From: Cryptomeria japonica
Taxonomy: Eukaryota > Streptophyta > Pinopsida > Cupressales > Cupressaceae
Reading direction: 5' to 3'
DNA length: 64,000 nucleotides
Assembly: GCF_030272615.1 (NCBI RefSeq)
Contig: NC_081412.1
Coordinates: 668,797,852 to 668,861,851 of the forward strand
Part shown: piece after piece, positions 50,737 to 62,734 of the stretch
Position numbering within the stretch: position 1 is the first letter of the stretch
How the letters are laid out: every line of letters begins with the position of its first letter
Notes under the pieces: model-generated
The model's database searches: none
What the model saw: only the letters and a program-made list of their open reading frames with translations
Told to the model about the DNA's origin: nothing
Translations under genes and position numbers: made by a program

Positions 50737-51784
50737 ATGACATGGCACCTTAATTGTCATTGGTCTATGTCTCCTAGATTTTTGTGCCAAATTTAATATT
50801 TGGATATGCATTTAATATTGTTCAATAAAAAGGGGGCTATTTGTAATAAACCCTAATTAGGGTTTAGGTGTCATAATCTTGGCCATTGATCTTCTTTTTG
50901 ATCTGGACCGTTCATTGTAATTGAGGATGCTATATATACCCTCATTTCTTTTCATTTTGTCATTAGAAATTAGATATCAGCATTAGACATTAGTGATTAG
51001 AGATTAGCAATTTGAGAAGTAAGTTACTTTGTAGCAAGATTGAGTTTGAAGAAGGAATTTCAAACAATTGTTGTTCATGATGGCTTTGAGATCAATAAAA
51101 TATTGAAGTTATGGTGTTTTATTGCAATTCTTGTGGTTATCTTCATGGTTGTTCACTTTCTTGAATCATTCTCAATCAAGATAGTATTTTAGTTTTTGAA
51201 GGACAAAGTGTTGGACTTGATCTTTGGTGAGATTCAATTTCCAAACCACTAGCTTCTTGCTGATTGTAGGAACGCCTTGCGTGGTCAACTGGAGAAACTT
51301 GAATCATTTAAACCTTCAATCATTGTTGTATCTTGGATATGTGCCTTTGTGGTAGTGTCCATGATCCTTGATGATTTGAAAGATCATTTATTACCTTAGA
51401 AGATCGCATCAATTTCAGTTGAGTTGTTATTTTATGGCAATATTGAAGTTGGTAGAATCTTGCCAAGTCTTGTCCACATTGAGTCATTCTTAGGGTTAGA
51501 TTAGACTAGATCTGTTGTAAGCCCTCCTCTTTTGACCTTTTTTGAAAATTTGTTTAGTTTAGGAAATTCTACTTCGGAAACGTAAGGCCCCTTGATGACA
51601 TAGCAATCACAACGACCACTGGTGCTTATCCACACATAGAGACCCTACTTAAAAGAACATTGGAGTCACCCTGATAGATCCTTCTTGCGATATCTTCAGC
51701 TATCAGAGACTTTATTCAAGAGAGGATAAGGTACCCTTGGGTATTTTATTCTGTGTATGATTGTGTACAAAATACACGTCAACA
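50737..51784 (+). repeat. Element A 3' unit, LTR-like (50842-51784)
   Basis: After the stop codon and a purine tract (aaaaagggggctat) a 943-bp unit starts TGTAATAAACCCTAATTAGG and ends CACGTCAACA. It has a TATA-like tatatatacc at 50931 and a terminal stem GTGTA-CAAAA-TACAC (51763-51777). It resembles the doubled 3' unit of B and the 3' region of C in layout. No matching copy exists at the 5' end of A. Confidence 0.75.
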
Positions 51785-51949
51785 CTGCCCCAAGATGACT
51801 GTAATTGAAATGGAATCACCTCTTATGACAAAAAGCCCCCAATGAAGTTAACTACTAGTGCCATAGGGTGAGGAGCAACATGAAGGGTGAACAATTGTTA
51901 TGGAGATGAAATAAGATGAGTTACCCCATTGTCAATCAAATACTTGAAT

Positions 51950-52938
51950 GATATGAGCTATAAAAAGTTGTTGAATTCTAATTTCCAAATCATTACACTC
52001 ATTGTTAGAATGGCCATGTATTTGATGATACTTGCAAATAGAAGGATTGTCCAAATGTTTCTTACAATTCTTTCTTCAATTTTTCAAAGGTAGAGTAATT
52101 AGATTGGCTTTAAGTAGCCCATGCAAAATATCCTCTTGTTGTGATGAAAAGTCAGGAATAGATGTAGTAATTAGTGGGAGAAGAGCTTTGTGATATTTTG
52201 AAGGGTCAAGGGGATAAATAGATGAAGGAATATCCTTTGAGGGGAAATTTCCCTTTCTATCATCATTATTCATGTTTTGTTTGATTTGTTGGGAAGGAAG
52301 GTCCTTATCATCTATGGCTTCATCGTTTCTTAATGTTATGTGAGGAAATAGATCATCATCTTTCTTCTCTACAAATTTTGTGATGACTAGGAGAACAAGG
52401 AAAATCTAAAGGGATTGATAAACAACATTTTGGTCTTGCTCCCCTTGCGCTAAAGTATCCTTATTAGAAGAGGATTGTGTTATGTTTTTCGTCAATGCTT
52501 TCTCTCCATTAGAGAGATCATTGATAGGAGTATTGACTCTTTCCTCATGAATAATAGGAATTTTAGGAGGGGTTCAAAAACTCATTAATGCTTCTCCTTT
52601 AGGAGTGATACCATGTATAGAGGGTAAGGTGATATTAAGAAAGGTGTTTTGATATCATCCTCTTCTAAGATCTCCTTATGAGAGGAGGACTTTTTAGGAG
52701 AAAGATCAATATCATTCATCAAAACATCACTGTGAGGAGAGAGAGTTTTAGAAGAAGTGTTAATAATCTCATCTTGCACTAAAGTGTCCTTATGAATAGG
52801 AGAATCCTTAGAGAAGGGAAAATCATAATTATGCATGAAAGAAAAACATGAGCTATCATCATATGCACAAAAGGGAATCTTATGGCAATCTTGAATTAAA
52901 CTTGAAATTGATTTAGAAAAGCAAGATAACAACTCCAT
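51950..52938 (-). pseudogene. Element E gag remnants with zinc-knuckle-like motif
   Basis: Minus pieces 52938-52585 (117 residues, Ser/Asp/His-rich) and 52273-52076 (HGLLKANLITLPLKN) lead into CKYHQIHGHSNNECNDLE at about 52030-51975. The CxxH...H....C form resembles the gag knuckle of plant Tat/Ogre-type gypsy elements (CEYHxxxGHxxxxC). Frames change between pieces and an acidic run (EEDDIKT) is visible. No catalytic domain follows. The part after the knuckle continues beyond the element A insertion into non-coding sequence. Confidence 0.6.
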
Positions 52939-53017
52939 TTATCCAATTAGCAAAGCAATGTTCACTAAAATGCATACAAATTAGATTTGAGAACACAGAT
53001 AAAAAATAGTAGTGTAA

Positions 53018-53033
53018 GGTGTCGGGTTCACCA
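53018..53033 (-). other. Element E primer-binding site
   Basis: The minus strand reads TGGTGAACCCGACACC next to the 5' LTR. TGG followed by a match to a T-arm-like sequence is the pattern expected for pairing with a tRNA 3' end. The exact tRNA was not determined. Confidence 0.75.
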
Positions 53034-53036
53034 AAA

Positions 53037-54112
53037 TGTAATGGTGAAAATTAAGGTTTCACTAATTAAGGTAACAAAACCATTAATTTTTCTTAAGAGA
53101 CCATTACATTTGAAAGAGGGATGGACTTAATAGATTTAAGCTTGATCCCTCTAGGGAAAAAGCTCTAAAATACTGATTAGGTTCCACCTGGGTTAGGTTT
53201 TTATTCCCTTTTTCTAAGTTGAATTGTGAAAATGCTGAAATTAGGGTAAACGGGTGAATATTGAAGAGATTGGGCATAAACAGTGAGCTGCAGTCGTCGT
53301 ACGGAGACACCGACCTAGATCTGAGTAGAAGAAGATGATTCGGATCTGTTTCTAGAAGTTTGGCTTGATTTTTCGGGACGTGCTGCAGGTTGCCTTGGTC
53401 CTCTGAATTTCTTGCCGTCAAAAGGTGAACCTGTTTGTCTTTGCGAATCCAGTTGATCCTCCCGAACGCAACTTTGTACCTATTTTGTGCACACAGAAAG
53501 AAAGGGGAAATTGTTGGGAATAGGGATTTGCCTAAGTCAAACCTTGGTTTAGGAATTAACCTTGAATGAATAATGCAAATACTGAAATAAATATTGGAAA
53601 AATATACCTCAGATTTGCAATTGTTGATGATGATGCTTTTTTCTTTAAATGTAATCACATATGTTGTATGAAATGGCATGAACATGACAAAACCCTAATC
53701 ACATACACATGCTTGCATAGGAATGGTGTAATTTTTCTCCACAATGGTTGAATGATGAATCTTCAGCCTTAATGATCTTTGAAAATGCTTGATAATGAAT
53801 GTTTCACGGATGCACAAGTGATAAGAATTGATAGCTTAGAATTGATAGATTACTTGGATGAAATTAGGTTGATAAAATGTCTTTATATAGGGGTATCTAG
53901 GTAAGTTAACGATTAGGCTGACCTCCAATGGTCATGCAGAGCAAAATAAGGCTTAGGGGGGAGGGTACCTCACCATGGGGCCCATCAATGGGTGTTCAAA
54001 GCTGGAGAATAGGCACAAAACAGACCTAGAGAGGTGATAATGAGGGGACATGCTAAAGTAGGGGCACAAACATGAGGGGTAAATTGGCCTGGTGACAATT
54101 TATGACGCTACA
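53037..54112 (-). repeat. Element E, 5' LTR
   Basis: 1,076 bp. A 193-codon minus ORF (53104-53685) is not kept open in the partner LTR and has no known motif, so it is treated as chance. Confidence 0.9.
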
Positions 54113-54117
54113 GGTAG

Positions 54118-56640
54118 TAATTGTAAACTTGTTTTAAATCAATGCTCAAATCCTACTCAAGAAAGTTGGCAACATTGTATCCATTGGACCAACCTACGAA
54201 AATATAAACTCAATAATAGTATTACCAATAATATTCTAAATCATCTAATCTCCTTTTCCCTATGGTGCAACTCTATATTCTTATAATAGTCTAGTTTGTA
54301 GACTGAATACTTTATTCATACTTGCCATTTATGCTAAATCGGACCTCGATGGTCAGATGTAAGGCATCAAGCGATGTTGCATACGTTGATTATATAGGGT
54401 TTATCTCTTCTTTCTATCCCAACAACATTGTCAACTTAAACGATATTTTCCTTCCATTTAGTATGCAATCATATTGTGGTTCACTAAAAATAAATATGCT
54501 TCCTCAATTCACATGATAATTCCCATAGCAAGGTTTTGTTATTTAAGAGGTTGATAGACATCATGTTGTCATGTTAAGCCTTTACCCTCAAATCCAAAGT
54601 GGATTACCTATACTATCAAGTTATAATATTTAAAATATGTCAAATACCATGCGGTTCTAGTACCACTGAATGAATCTATCATCCCTTATATTATTATGTA
54701 ACTACCGATGAATTAGAAACAACAACAATATACATGTAAGGTCTTTCAACTCAATGGTTAGTCATCACCATTTAGTATTAAAAAATGGTAGAACATTTCT
54801 TAGTTCCAAACATTTGAGAAGGATTTAGATACTAAGGGAATCATGCCTCAAATCAATAAGTGGTTTTCACTACACTAAATTCAGCTCAATGTTTCCCAAA
54901 GGTGTAAAATGCTACAGTCATTGATGCCAATAGACGTGACGATTACCTTATCATAACATGATGACACTAATAAGTCAAAGGTATATTTATAGGTATTTAT
55001 TTCACTCCAATATACTTAAAATAACTCAATAATATCAACTTTGACCATATATCATAAGGTCCTCAGCTTCATAATATTTATGCATGAATGCTCTACTTAT
55101 GTAGTTGCATCATTTCCACCTTGTAAGTTATAAATACACATCTCACCCTACAAATGTAATAATATGCTTATTGCACAAGCAATTTATATTTTCAGATTAG
55201 GACTTCTCATTTTATGTGTCACATGATCAAATGACAAGACTTGGTATATCAATACCAAAATTTAATGATTTGATTTCTAGCATAGACGTACCAAACATAA
55301 TTGCTGCTCCCTGCATAGTGATTATCTATTTATCAATATGTAAGGAACACTGATAACATACAATATCTTACCCTTGCATCATTATATTTCTCAATAGCAT
55401 AGAAATATAACAGGAGAATAACCCTTAATTTTTAGAAGTTAAAACTTAAAGAAGATATATGCCTTTTATTATAAATGTGATAATCCTATTTAGTTTTACC
55501 TCCAACTAGAGGAAAAGTCCACTTTTCCACAAGTTAAAGTTTAGTCACATATCCACCAAGTGATCATTATCATATGATTATAATAATTTGGCATGGTATC
55601 ATCACCTTTTTAATGCACATAGAGTGCAATGGGAGTGCCATTTAAATTCATAACAGCAAACAATAACATGATTTCATAAACCAATTCAATATCACAATGC
55701 ATTGGAGGGCACTGAGTGCCTTCCATACAAACATCGATTGTATTGCCTAAAGATGTTAGACACTAGAATATCTTTTCGATTGTTCTTACCACTTCAAATA
55801 CACTATATAAATATTCATATACTTATATGGACATATAGTAATTGAAATATCATTCTCACCCTAATACAAATGCTGGCTTACTAATATTTTCAACCCTATT
55901 CTACCAAGTTATCAACTTGATATTGGGCCCCTAATAACTGAGAAGGCTAATGAATCACTTGTAATAAACCATAAATACCAGACCAAATGGGAATGAGAAA
56001 ACTTTAATCCATTTTACAATCTTCTTTCTAAAACTATTATTCCAGCCATTCTACTCATGGATATTTATGGTCCACAGGGCTTGATAACCAATCATATACA
56101 TATTTACTTATGCATGCATACTGTGCATGAATTGTTGAATAAAATACATCCCTTTGGACACCATAATCACTCATTATTCAACCTTTGTTAGCAATGATTA
56201 AAGGATGATTTCTGTATGTATACAACTTGTACATTTGTCTGCATCTATTTAGGTATGTACTCAGTCGTATGTAGCCTACTTCCATACACAGCCATACATA
56301 TATAAATATATATTATGATTTCACTTTCTAGAATCTCATCTATATATGGCCTGAATGTAGAACTGATATAGTAGGATATATCAACTCTTTTGCATCAACA
56401 ATAATCACAATTCTGTGTACAGTAGCAACACTAATGATAAAATAGAAGATCATATTTCTGAGGCATTTTTTTAAACAATTCACTCACCCCGTTTAGGCTT
56501 CCATATATTTAGCATATAGGTACATATATACAGAGAATAATTTTATTATATGTGCTAGGATAATACCTTAGTATGTGACAAGTCTCAGGAATCATGGCAA
56601 ATGACTTAAGTCGAAAATATCACCTTAGTTATCTTTTGCT
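54118..56640. other. No gene seen
   Basis: 2.5 kb of AT-rich intergenic sequence with no supported ORF, RNA gene or recognised element end. Confidence 0.45.
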
Positions 56641-57333
56641 ATTCTTACCAAAGTCTTCCTTATAAATCTTGAAAATCCTAAACATGAAGTTTGCTTTCAT
56701 CCTTGAATTCACAAAGTTTCGCTCTCCTAGGCCTAAACATGAAGTTCGCTTTCATCCTTGAATTCACGAAGTTCGCTTACTTATGCTTAAACATGAAGTA
56801 AACCTCATGAGGACTTGGAGATGAAGTAGATTTGCAAAATGAGCTTATCTTCAATCATTTTTTTGCATATTGATTCAATCCTTAGACTATCTCATTCAAA
56901 TTCTCAAACTCATATTCACACATATACTCAAAGAAGGCACTCAAGGGAAATTCGCGCTCCTACCTGTCAACATGAAGTTCGCTCTTATAGCCTAATTCTT
57001 GAAGTTCGCTCTCCTATAGCCAAGCCTGAAGTGCGCTTTCTTAAGGCTTTAACATGAAGTTAAGGTTTTGGGGGGCTTGGAGAATGAGGTGAATTGAAAT
57101 TGAATATTACATATTTTCTCATCACCTTGTTTCATTTTCTCCATTCAAATTCACAAGATAAGGTTTCTTGAAACAACTTCGGTTGAGCTCATGATTGACT
57201 CACATGACATCTAGACCCTATAAACTTACTCATTTCACCTGCGAGAGGGAAAGACTAGAATAAGAGGCTAAGACTTGAAGAAAAAAGGGGGGGTCCCCAT
57301 CTTGATGGGGCGATGTGTGAAATGGTCACAACA
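56641..57333 (-). mobile_element. Fragment D: 5' end of an A-like element
   Basis: On the minus strand the segment starts TGTTGTGACCATTTCACACA at 57333, almost identical to element A for the first ~50 bases, including both hairpins (second stem CCCCATC-AA-GATGGGG, 57295-57310). It then diverges into 27-bp modules. No ORF and no CGTCAACA end are found to the left, so it appears truncated near 56.6 kb. The base after its start (gatac) cannot be matched to a second flank. Confidence 0.7.
56685..57065 (-). repeat. Fragment D array, 27-bp period
   Basis: Words gaagttcgct or near variants recur at 56689, 56716, 56743, 56771 and 56798, and again at 56951, 56977, 57004, 57031 and 57058 (plus-strand positions). 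Steps are 26-28. The units read like catgaagttcgctttcatcc. Confidence 0.8.
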
Positions 57334-58615
57334 GATACCTCTAGGAAATACTCTCCTAGGTTTAGTTGAGCCCAAAGATGAAGATGAGCATACCTGTTGA
57401 CGTGGTTTTAATGACTACGTCGAATATAGAATAAAGTTACCAACGGTCACCTTATTCTCTCTTGATCAAAGTGCGATTGTATGCTAAGATTGCATAAAGT
57501 TCAAACAATCAACTCCAAGGTTCCTAAATGCAACGGACGTGACTCAGTTGGCAAATGTGATATACTGGTAACCCAAGAGGCCTTATGTACTCTTAAAGAA
57601 GATTAGACAATTTTGCAATTTCAAGGAATTAACTCGCGAACGATTCAGCAATGAAGGGCTCGTTTTTCAAGGATTTTGGGGTTTAAAATTTGCAGAAAGT
57701 AAATAAGAAGGGTTTAGAAAGCTAGGCTAACTTAATCTTGAGCTAAGAACAAGGAGATACAGATTGCTCAAGTGAGACCAGACCACACTCTGCTTCGTCA
57801 CCAGGAGATAACTACATGGAGGTAGTGCAATCTGTGAAGGTTGTGTGAAATATTTTCAGACCATCAATGGACACCATCAATGAACAATGTCCACCGATGA
57901 TCGAAGCTAAGTTTCCACATAGAAAAATCTTAGACTAACCTTGCACAGTTAATAAAACTCAGCTACCAACCAACGGTATGAGTGAGAGTCTACACTATAA
58001 GCAATCTCATCAAATCCCGTTCATCTAACAACTTTAAAGCAATTCTAATCTAAGTGAAGAGAGTGAGACCATGCAAGTCATAAAACAACACAAGAATGCA
58101 CCAACAAATTGAACAATGTATTAAGTTATCTGCTTCAAAACTTATAGCAACAATCTCGAAATCAATCTCTCCTCCCTTACAAATGAGGGCGGCCACCCCT
58201 TTATATAGGCTTCAAACCATGAGGACATGCAATCCCTAATTAGGGTTTTCCCCCAAAAGATTCCCCACACATGATGCAACAAGGTGGGAATATACAATAA
58301 ATGCCCATGAAACCCATATACAATTAATTCAAACATGCTCAAAATAGCATCCATTTGTGCATTAAATGCACCACTTACATCAAGTTCGTACTATATGCAA
58401 TGAATATCCCATGCAAAATCGTTCATGCTGCCATAAATGGCCATCATTCCTTCGTACGATGGCAACATGCGAGAAAAATCTGTCATAAACTCATAAATGT
58501 GGCGGTTGCATGCAAAAGATTCTTCGTAAAGTCAACATGCATTGACCGGGCCGCCTCGTAGTCAAAATATTCCATCAATAAGTGTGCCACCACTACTCGG
58601 TCAAAAGATTCTCGT

Positions 58616-61600
58616 CTAGGAATGGACGACCGTTATCTTGTTCATTAATGGCATAAGTGATAAATTTGGTGATGACGGCTTCCAGTTTCCTATGGGGACA
58701 CTTGGCACACTCTCAATCTTGAACTCCATCAAGGTGATTTCCTCTTCGCTCTTGGAGAAGTTCTCCCATTCCACCATCATTTCCTGCATCTTCTTCATTG
58801 TGCTGGAAAATGAAGAAACATTCTCAAAATGTTCCTTGGAAAATGGCCCTACAAAGAAGAATTCATGCAACTGGGCTCTCAGGAAGTTCACTGTTACTCC
58901 GTCTTCATTCAGCTTTTTAGCGAACAATGTTTCAATCACGCTGATAATTTCTTTCTGTACCCTTCTAATTGAGTCTTTTAAAGCTAAAGACTCCATGTTG
59001 AATCTTCCAAATATATCCTTTTTGGAGCAAACGACGCAAAACCATCATGGAAAATCATAAATCTCATTATCTTGAATCACTTTCCCATCAATTAGCGTTT
59101 GCTTTGGAACTTTCATTAGGGCTCTGAGTCCCAGAATGATTAGGTCTTGGTAAATGTGAACATCCTCCCATAGACCATCCGCCACTTCTAGTCTGTTTAG
59201 AAGGGCAACAAATCTGGAGTGAAGATGAGCCAAGTCTTCAATGAATTTTCCAGCTGCAGCAAAGACGTCTTCGACCCATTCCTTGGAATATTGGGCTATT
59301 TTCCTGATTGTTTCAGCGTCATCAATGATCTCTTTAGGAAGAGAGGGAGGAGGAACAAAAGACAGATCTATCTCCCTAAACGGATGTTGAAAACTTTTAA
59401 TATACTCACACAAGGCCTTGTTTTCACTTTTTAGCCTCCTACATTTTTCTTTCATTTTTTGCATCTTCTCTTTCATAGCCAAGGGACATCCTTCAAAGAC
59501 TTCCACGTTGTGGAAGCGCGCCCCAAATCAATTTCCCTAATCACAAAATCACTTGGCACAATCTCATTTCTATCCTTATTTGCCGCGGGCTTGGCTAAAT
59601 GTAGAGTCTGGATCCAGACTCATCTTTCGTGATCTTAGAAAACTTCCGGGAAGCCTTCTTCTCTGCCGGTTGATCCATTCTCTTCAAAAGCTCTTCCAAT
59701 TCCCATGCTGGATCAATTTCCTTTACTGGTTCCTTCCTTAGTCTATCTTTCAGCCAATCAGGAGCGGAAACTGATTGATCCTGAATCTCCTTTTGCACAT
59801 GTTCCTGTGAAGTATCCTCCATTTCTTCAAGGATCATCTCTACGAAACTATCTTGATGAGAAGAAAGTTCTTGCCTTTGCATTCTTGGCTGATTTGGCCT
59901 ATGTGAAGTGCTGATACTAAGAACATCCCATTCTGGAGTGCTGGAAAGATTGCCTTGTGTTGGATTTGCTGGATTTTCTTGGGCAAACATTTCCACCTCC
60001 CGCACACTGTAAGAGCTAGCCGGCGATTGAATCCCTTCCATTCTTGCCCTTTTCTGTGGCGGTTCTTCATGTTTGCCTTCTTGTTGAGTTTCCAGCTAGA
60101 TTTCTTTCTTCCTTGTTGTTCTTGGCCTTTTCGGGGCACTCTTTCCTTTACTAGGCTCCGCTTCTTTCTGTTGAACTTCTCCTTAGCTTGAGATTGTGAA
60201 GATCCTTTAGTGGCTTCACTATGGGAATCTAGACTTCCCATCAATTGGTAGCTTAGGTGGATATTTCCTTCTTTCAACCTCTTGAGATGCCAATCAACCC
60301 AATGTCTGGTGAATTTCAGTACGGGTCTGGCCAAAATGTCCAGATCATCAATTTTTGGCTCCGACCAATCAGGAAGCTGAATAGGTTGATCTTTCACCTT
60401 TTTGAATTTTGGTTGTACTAAGTTTGAGTCCTCTTTGACCTGATCCGACATTTGTATTATTTCACCTACCCTAATTGTGTCAAGGGGTAGCCTGGAAAAC
60501 ATTTTCTTCCTAACCTCAAGGTCATCCTTGGCACCTGCCCAATAATCTTCTAGGTGAAACTTATGCACAAATTTTAATCTAGCAACCTTTTGGATTTTGT
60601 GATATGGATCATAATGAGATCTAGAGGTGTAAAATGCCAAGCAGTAAAATACCAATTCCTTTGTCGCTTTCTTAGCTGCTGCCAAGTTCGGGCACACTTC
60701 TACATAATCACTGAGAACAACTGGGAATTCAATAGATAACTTTCTTTTCTTCTCCTGAATTTGGTCATAGGCTGTCAATTGCCTCTTAAGCTCCAACAAA
60801 ACCAGTTTATTAGATGGATACCTCGGTAATTTATATGGGTGGTACAAGAATCCCTAGGTCTTGATATAAGTGAACTTGGGAAACTGTAGGAATGTAGCTC
60901 CAAATCTCTGTACGAAAGCCCTGGCTTTTGGCAACACTCTCTTGTGGAGTTCGTTTTGCATAAATCTAGTCAAGAACATATTTAAAGTGTCATTTGCTAG
61001 TTTGAAAAAATTAGTGTTGTAGAGGTGCAGCTGAGGATAACATTCATGAACTTTCAGCTATGCTGGACCGTAGCCCAAGAATCCTTTTCCCGGCAAACCA
61101 TTGATGCCACCCATCCTTGCAAGTGAATAAATCACGCAAGAGCTCATATAGAAGGATCAGGTCTTTTTTCTCCTTCAAATCTTTCAGCTGTTCATGCACA
61201 TAATGGCTGATTAACCGGGCCTAGTCCACTATTCCATTGACATTTATGACTTTGCCAATGTATATAAACATACATGATTCAAAATTTATGGCATATGGAC
61301 ACCCCATTATTCTGCTTAACATCATTATCAAATCCACATACTATTGCTTGAATTAAAAAATGGTGAGTGTCTTAGGCTTTTTGGAGATGTGAGGCCTAGG
61401 CTTCTGCAACCAGTTCTTATTGATGATCTCTGCACATTTGTCAGGACCTGCATCGTATACTGCCTTATCTCCATTCATAATCCTGTAGGTCATGGAATGA
61501 TGTGAAGGAATTCCAAAGGTTTCACCAATAGCCTTCGGAGTCAAGTTGGCCAATAGCTTGCCACTTGTGGTTACAATAGCCCTTCTCTCCAGATTGTAGT

Positions 61601-61947
61601 GTTTTGTGCATTCCAAGATCAATTCTGAACATTGAATAGGAGAAAAATTTGCTGCCGCAACAATTCCACTTTTGACAATCCTGGTAGTGGGTAGGTGATG
61701 GATTATGTCCGGCTGTCCCAAACATCTTGATCCTGAAAGCAGCTGAGTTGAATGTCCCCAGATTTGTGTTGCTGATTTCTTTCCACCTAGACACCATCTT
61801 GGATTCCGGAAAGAATCTCTTCATTTTTGCTTTTATTTGTGCCTGTCTAGTGACAGTTGTTGCTTTACTTGGTTCAACCATTAGCATTTCTTGCGAACAA
61901 AGCTTCCCGAAAAGAATAAAATATTCTCCAAGTTGGACTTGTTGCAC
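58616..61947 (-). pseudogene. Element C ORF: broken relative of the element A protein
   Basis: Minus pieces 61947-61522, 61721-61353, 60847-59840, 60041-59595, 59506-59045 and 58996-58616 follow the A protein in order. Shared blocks include VSRWKEISNTNLGTF (A: VSKWSNIGDTNLGNF), CAEIINKNWLQKPRPHIS (A: CLSIINKNWLLKSRPRLS), YKLPRYPSNKLVLLELKRQ, FHLEDY...DDLEVRKKMFSRLPLD, a Lys/Arg-rich segment and APDWLKDRLRK. The C-terminal helical part aligns only loosely. Frameshifts near 61700, 60000 and 59550, and a gap between 61350 and 60850, show decay. Likely start codons are at 61890 (MVEPSK) or 61896. Low similarity with matching order means an old split between the A and C lineages. Confidence 0.8.
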
Positions 61948-62009
61948 TTTCTCTCCAACTTTTCTTTCTCTAAATTAGCACGTGAAGAATGAATTGTACT
62001 TGTGCGTTT

Positions 62010-62020
62010 ATATAGAATAT
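62010..62020 (-). promoter_or_regulatory. Element C TATA-like box
   Basis: The minus strand reads ttctatataaacgc about 70-120 bases upstream of the first ORF piece, in the same relative position as the TATA-like box of element A. Confidence 0.45.
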
Positions 62021-62734
62021 CTCCAACATGCTGCTAAGTTGGCAAAGGTCAATTTAGGCAATTGTTTTAATGATGCGTCATAGTTTCTTTTCCAACATGC
62101 CATGCAATCAAGACCCACCCTTGTAGTTGAGTTCCAAAATGAAATTTTCTTTTAATGCCTTGAGTTGTGCATCATGATTTGGAATATTCCTTTTCCAACT
62201 CGCCAACCTTCCATTTTTCGAATTTTGGAGGGATTTTGGAAGATTCACTTTATCCATACATTTGGCAGAAAAACCCTAGGAGAGAAAACTTCAGGAGAGA
62301 GAATTTTTGACTTGGGAAGGATTTTTTTGAAGTTTTTTTAGCTTTCCTTGCTCTGGAGGAGATTTTCAATGATTTTTCAACATCTCCTATTTTTTAGGGA
62401 TTTTCCAAAATTAGAGTTTTAGGTCCATGTTAGAGGATATTCTCTCATGAACCCAAATCTGAAAGAATTTGAAGTTAGGATGAGATTTGATGCCTAAAAA
62501 TGGATTTTTTAAAATTTTCCAACATCTATTTTTTAGGGATTTTCCAAAATTAGGGTTTCAGGTCCAAGTTAGAGAAAATTCTCTCATGAACTCAAATATG
62601 GAAGAATTTGAAGTTAGGATAAGATTTGATGCCTAAAAATGGATTTTTAAAAAAATTTTCTGAGGGGAATTTTCCTTTTCAATCTATCCTTGACCCCTGA
62701 ATTTCCATGCCTTAGAAATTTTTTCCATTTTGAC

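Larger units (their letters stand above)
44250..51789 (+). mobile_element. Element A (44255-51784), intact ORF, TSD CTGCC
   Basis: The 7,530-bp element starts TGTTGTGACCATTTCACACA and ends AATACACGTCAACA, with identical CTGCC flanks at 44250-44254 and 51785-51789. In order it holds terminal hairpins, a 13-module ~167-bp array, a TATA-like box (cttatataagg, 46977), a ~500-bp leader and one intact ORF (47512-50736). A purine tract (aaaaagggggc, about 50828) and a 943-bp LTR-like 3' unit follow. No LTR pair, primer-binding site, RT or integrase was found. Sharing both ends with element B rules out chance boundaries. Candidates are a giant solo LTR carrying an ORF, or an undescribed non-autonomous element class. 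Confidence 0.88.
41176..54117 (-). mobile_element. Element E (41181-54112): non-autonomous gypsy-like retrotransposon, nested A, TSD GGTAG
   Basis: LTRs at 41181-42303 (3') and 53037-54112 (5') are bounded by GGTAG at 41176-41180 and 54113-54117. On the minus strand the LTR starts TGTAGCGTC and ends CACCATTACA. A primer-binding site TGGTGAACCCGACACC lies 3 bases inside the 5' LTR, and a purine-rich tract (AAAATGGGGGCTAAA) abuts the 3' LTR. The interior retains gag-like remnants only; no protease, RT, RNase H or integrase is seen. Element A is inserted at 44255. Without A the element is about 5.4 kb. Confidence 0.9.

Noticed and set aside
50842-51784. A 3' unit as an ordinary LTR with a 5' partner
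   Set aside because: No copy of TGTAATAAACCC...CGTCAACA was found near 44255; the element starts with a different sequence that carries the matching target duplication.
53104-53685. 193-codon minus ORF in the 5' LTR of element E
   Set aside because: The matching part of the other LTR (41528-41818) is broken, and there is no domain or start-site support.
57333-57395. C and D as the two giant LTRs of one element with only 61 bp between them
   Set aside because: Their arrays differ (84-bp versus 27-bp modules), no primer-binding site or purine tract is seen in the 61 bases, and the start of C is outside the window, so identity cannot be shown.
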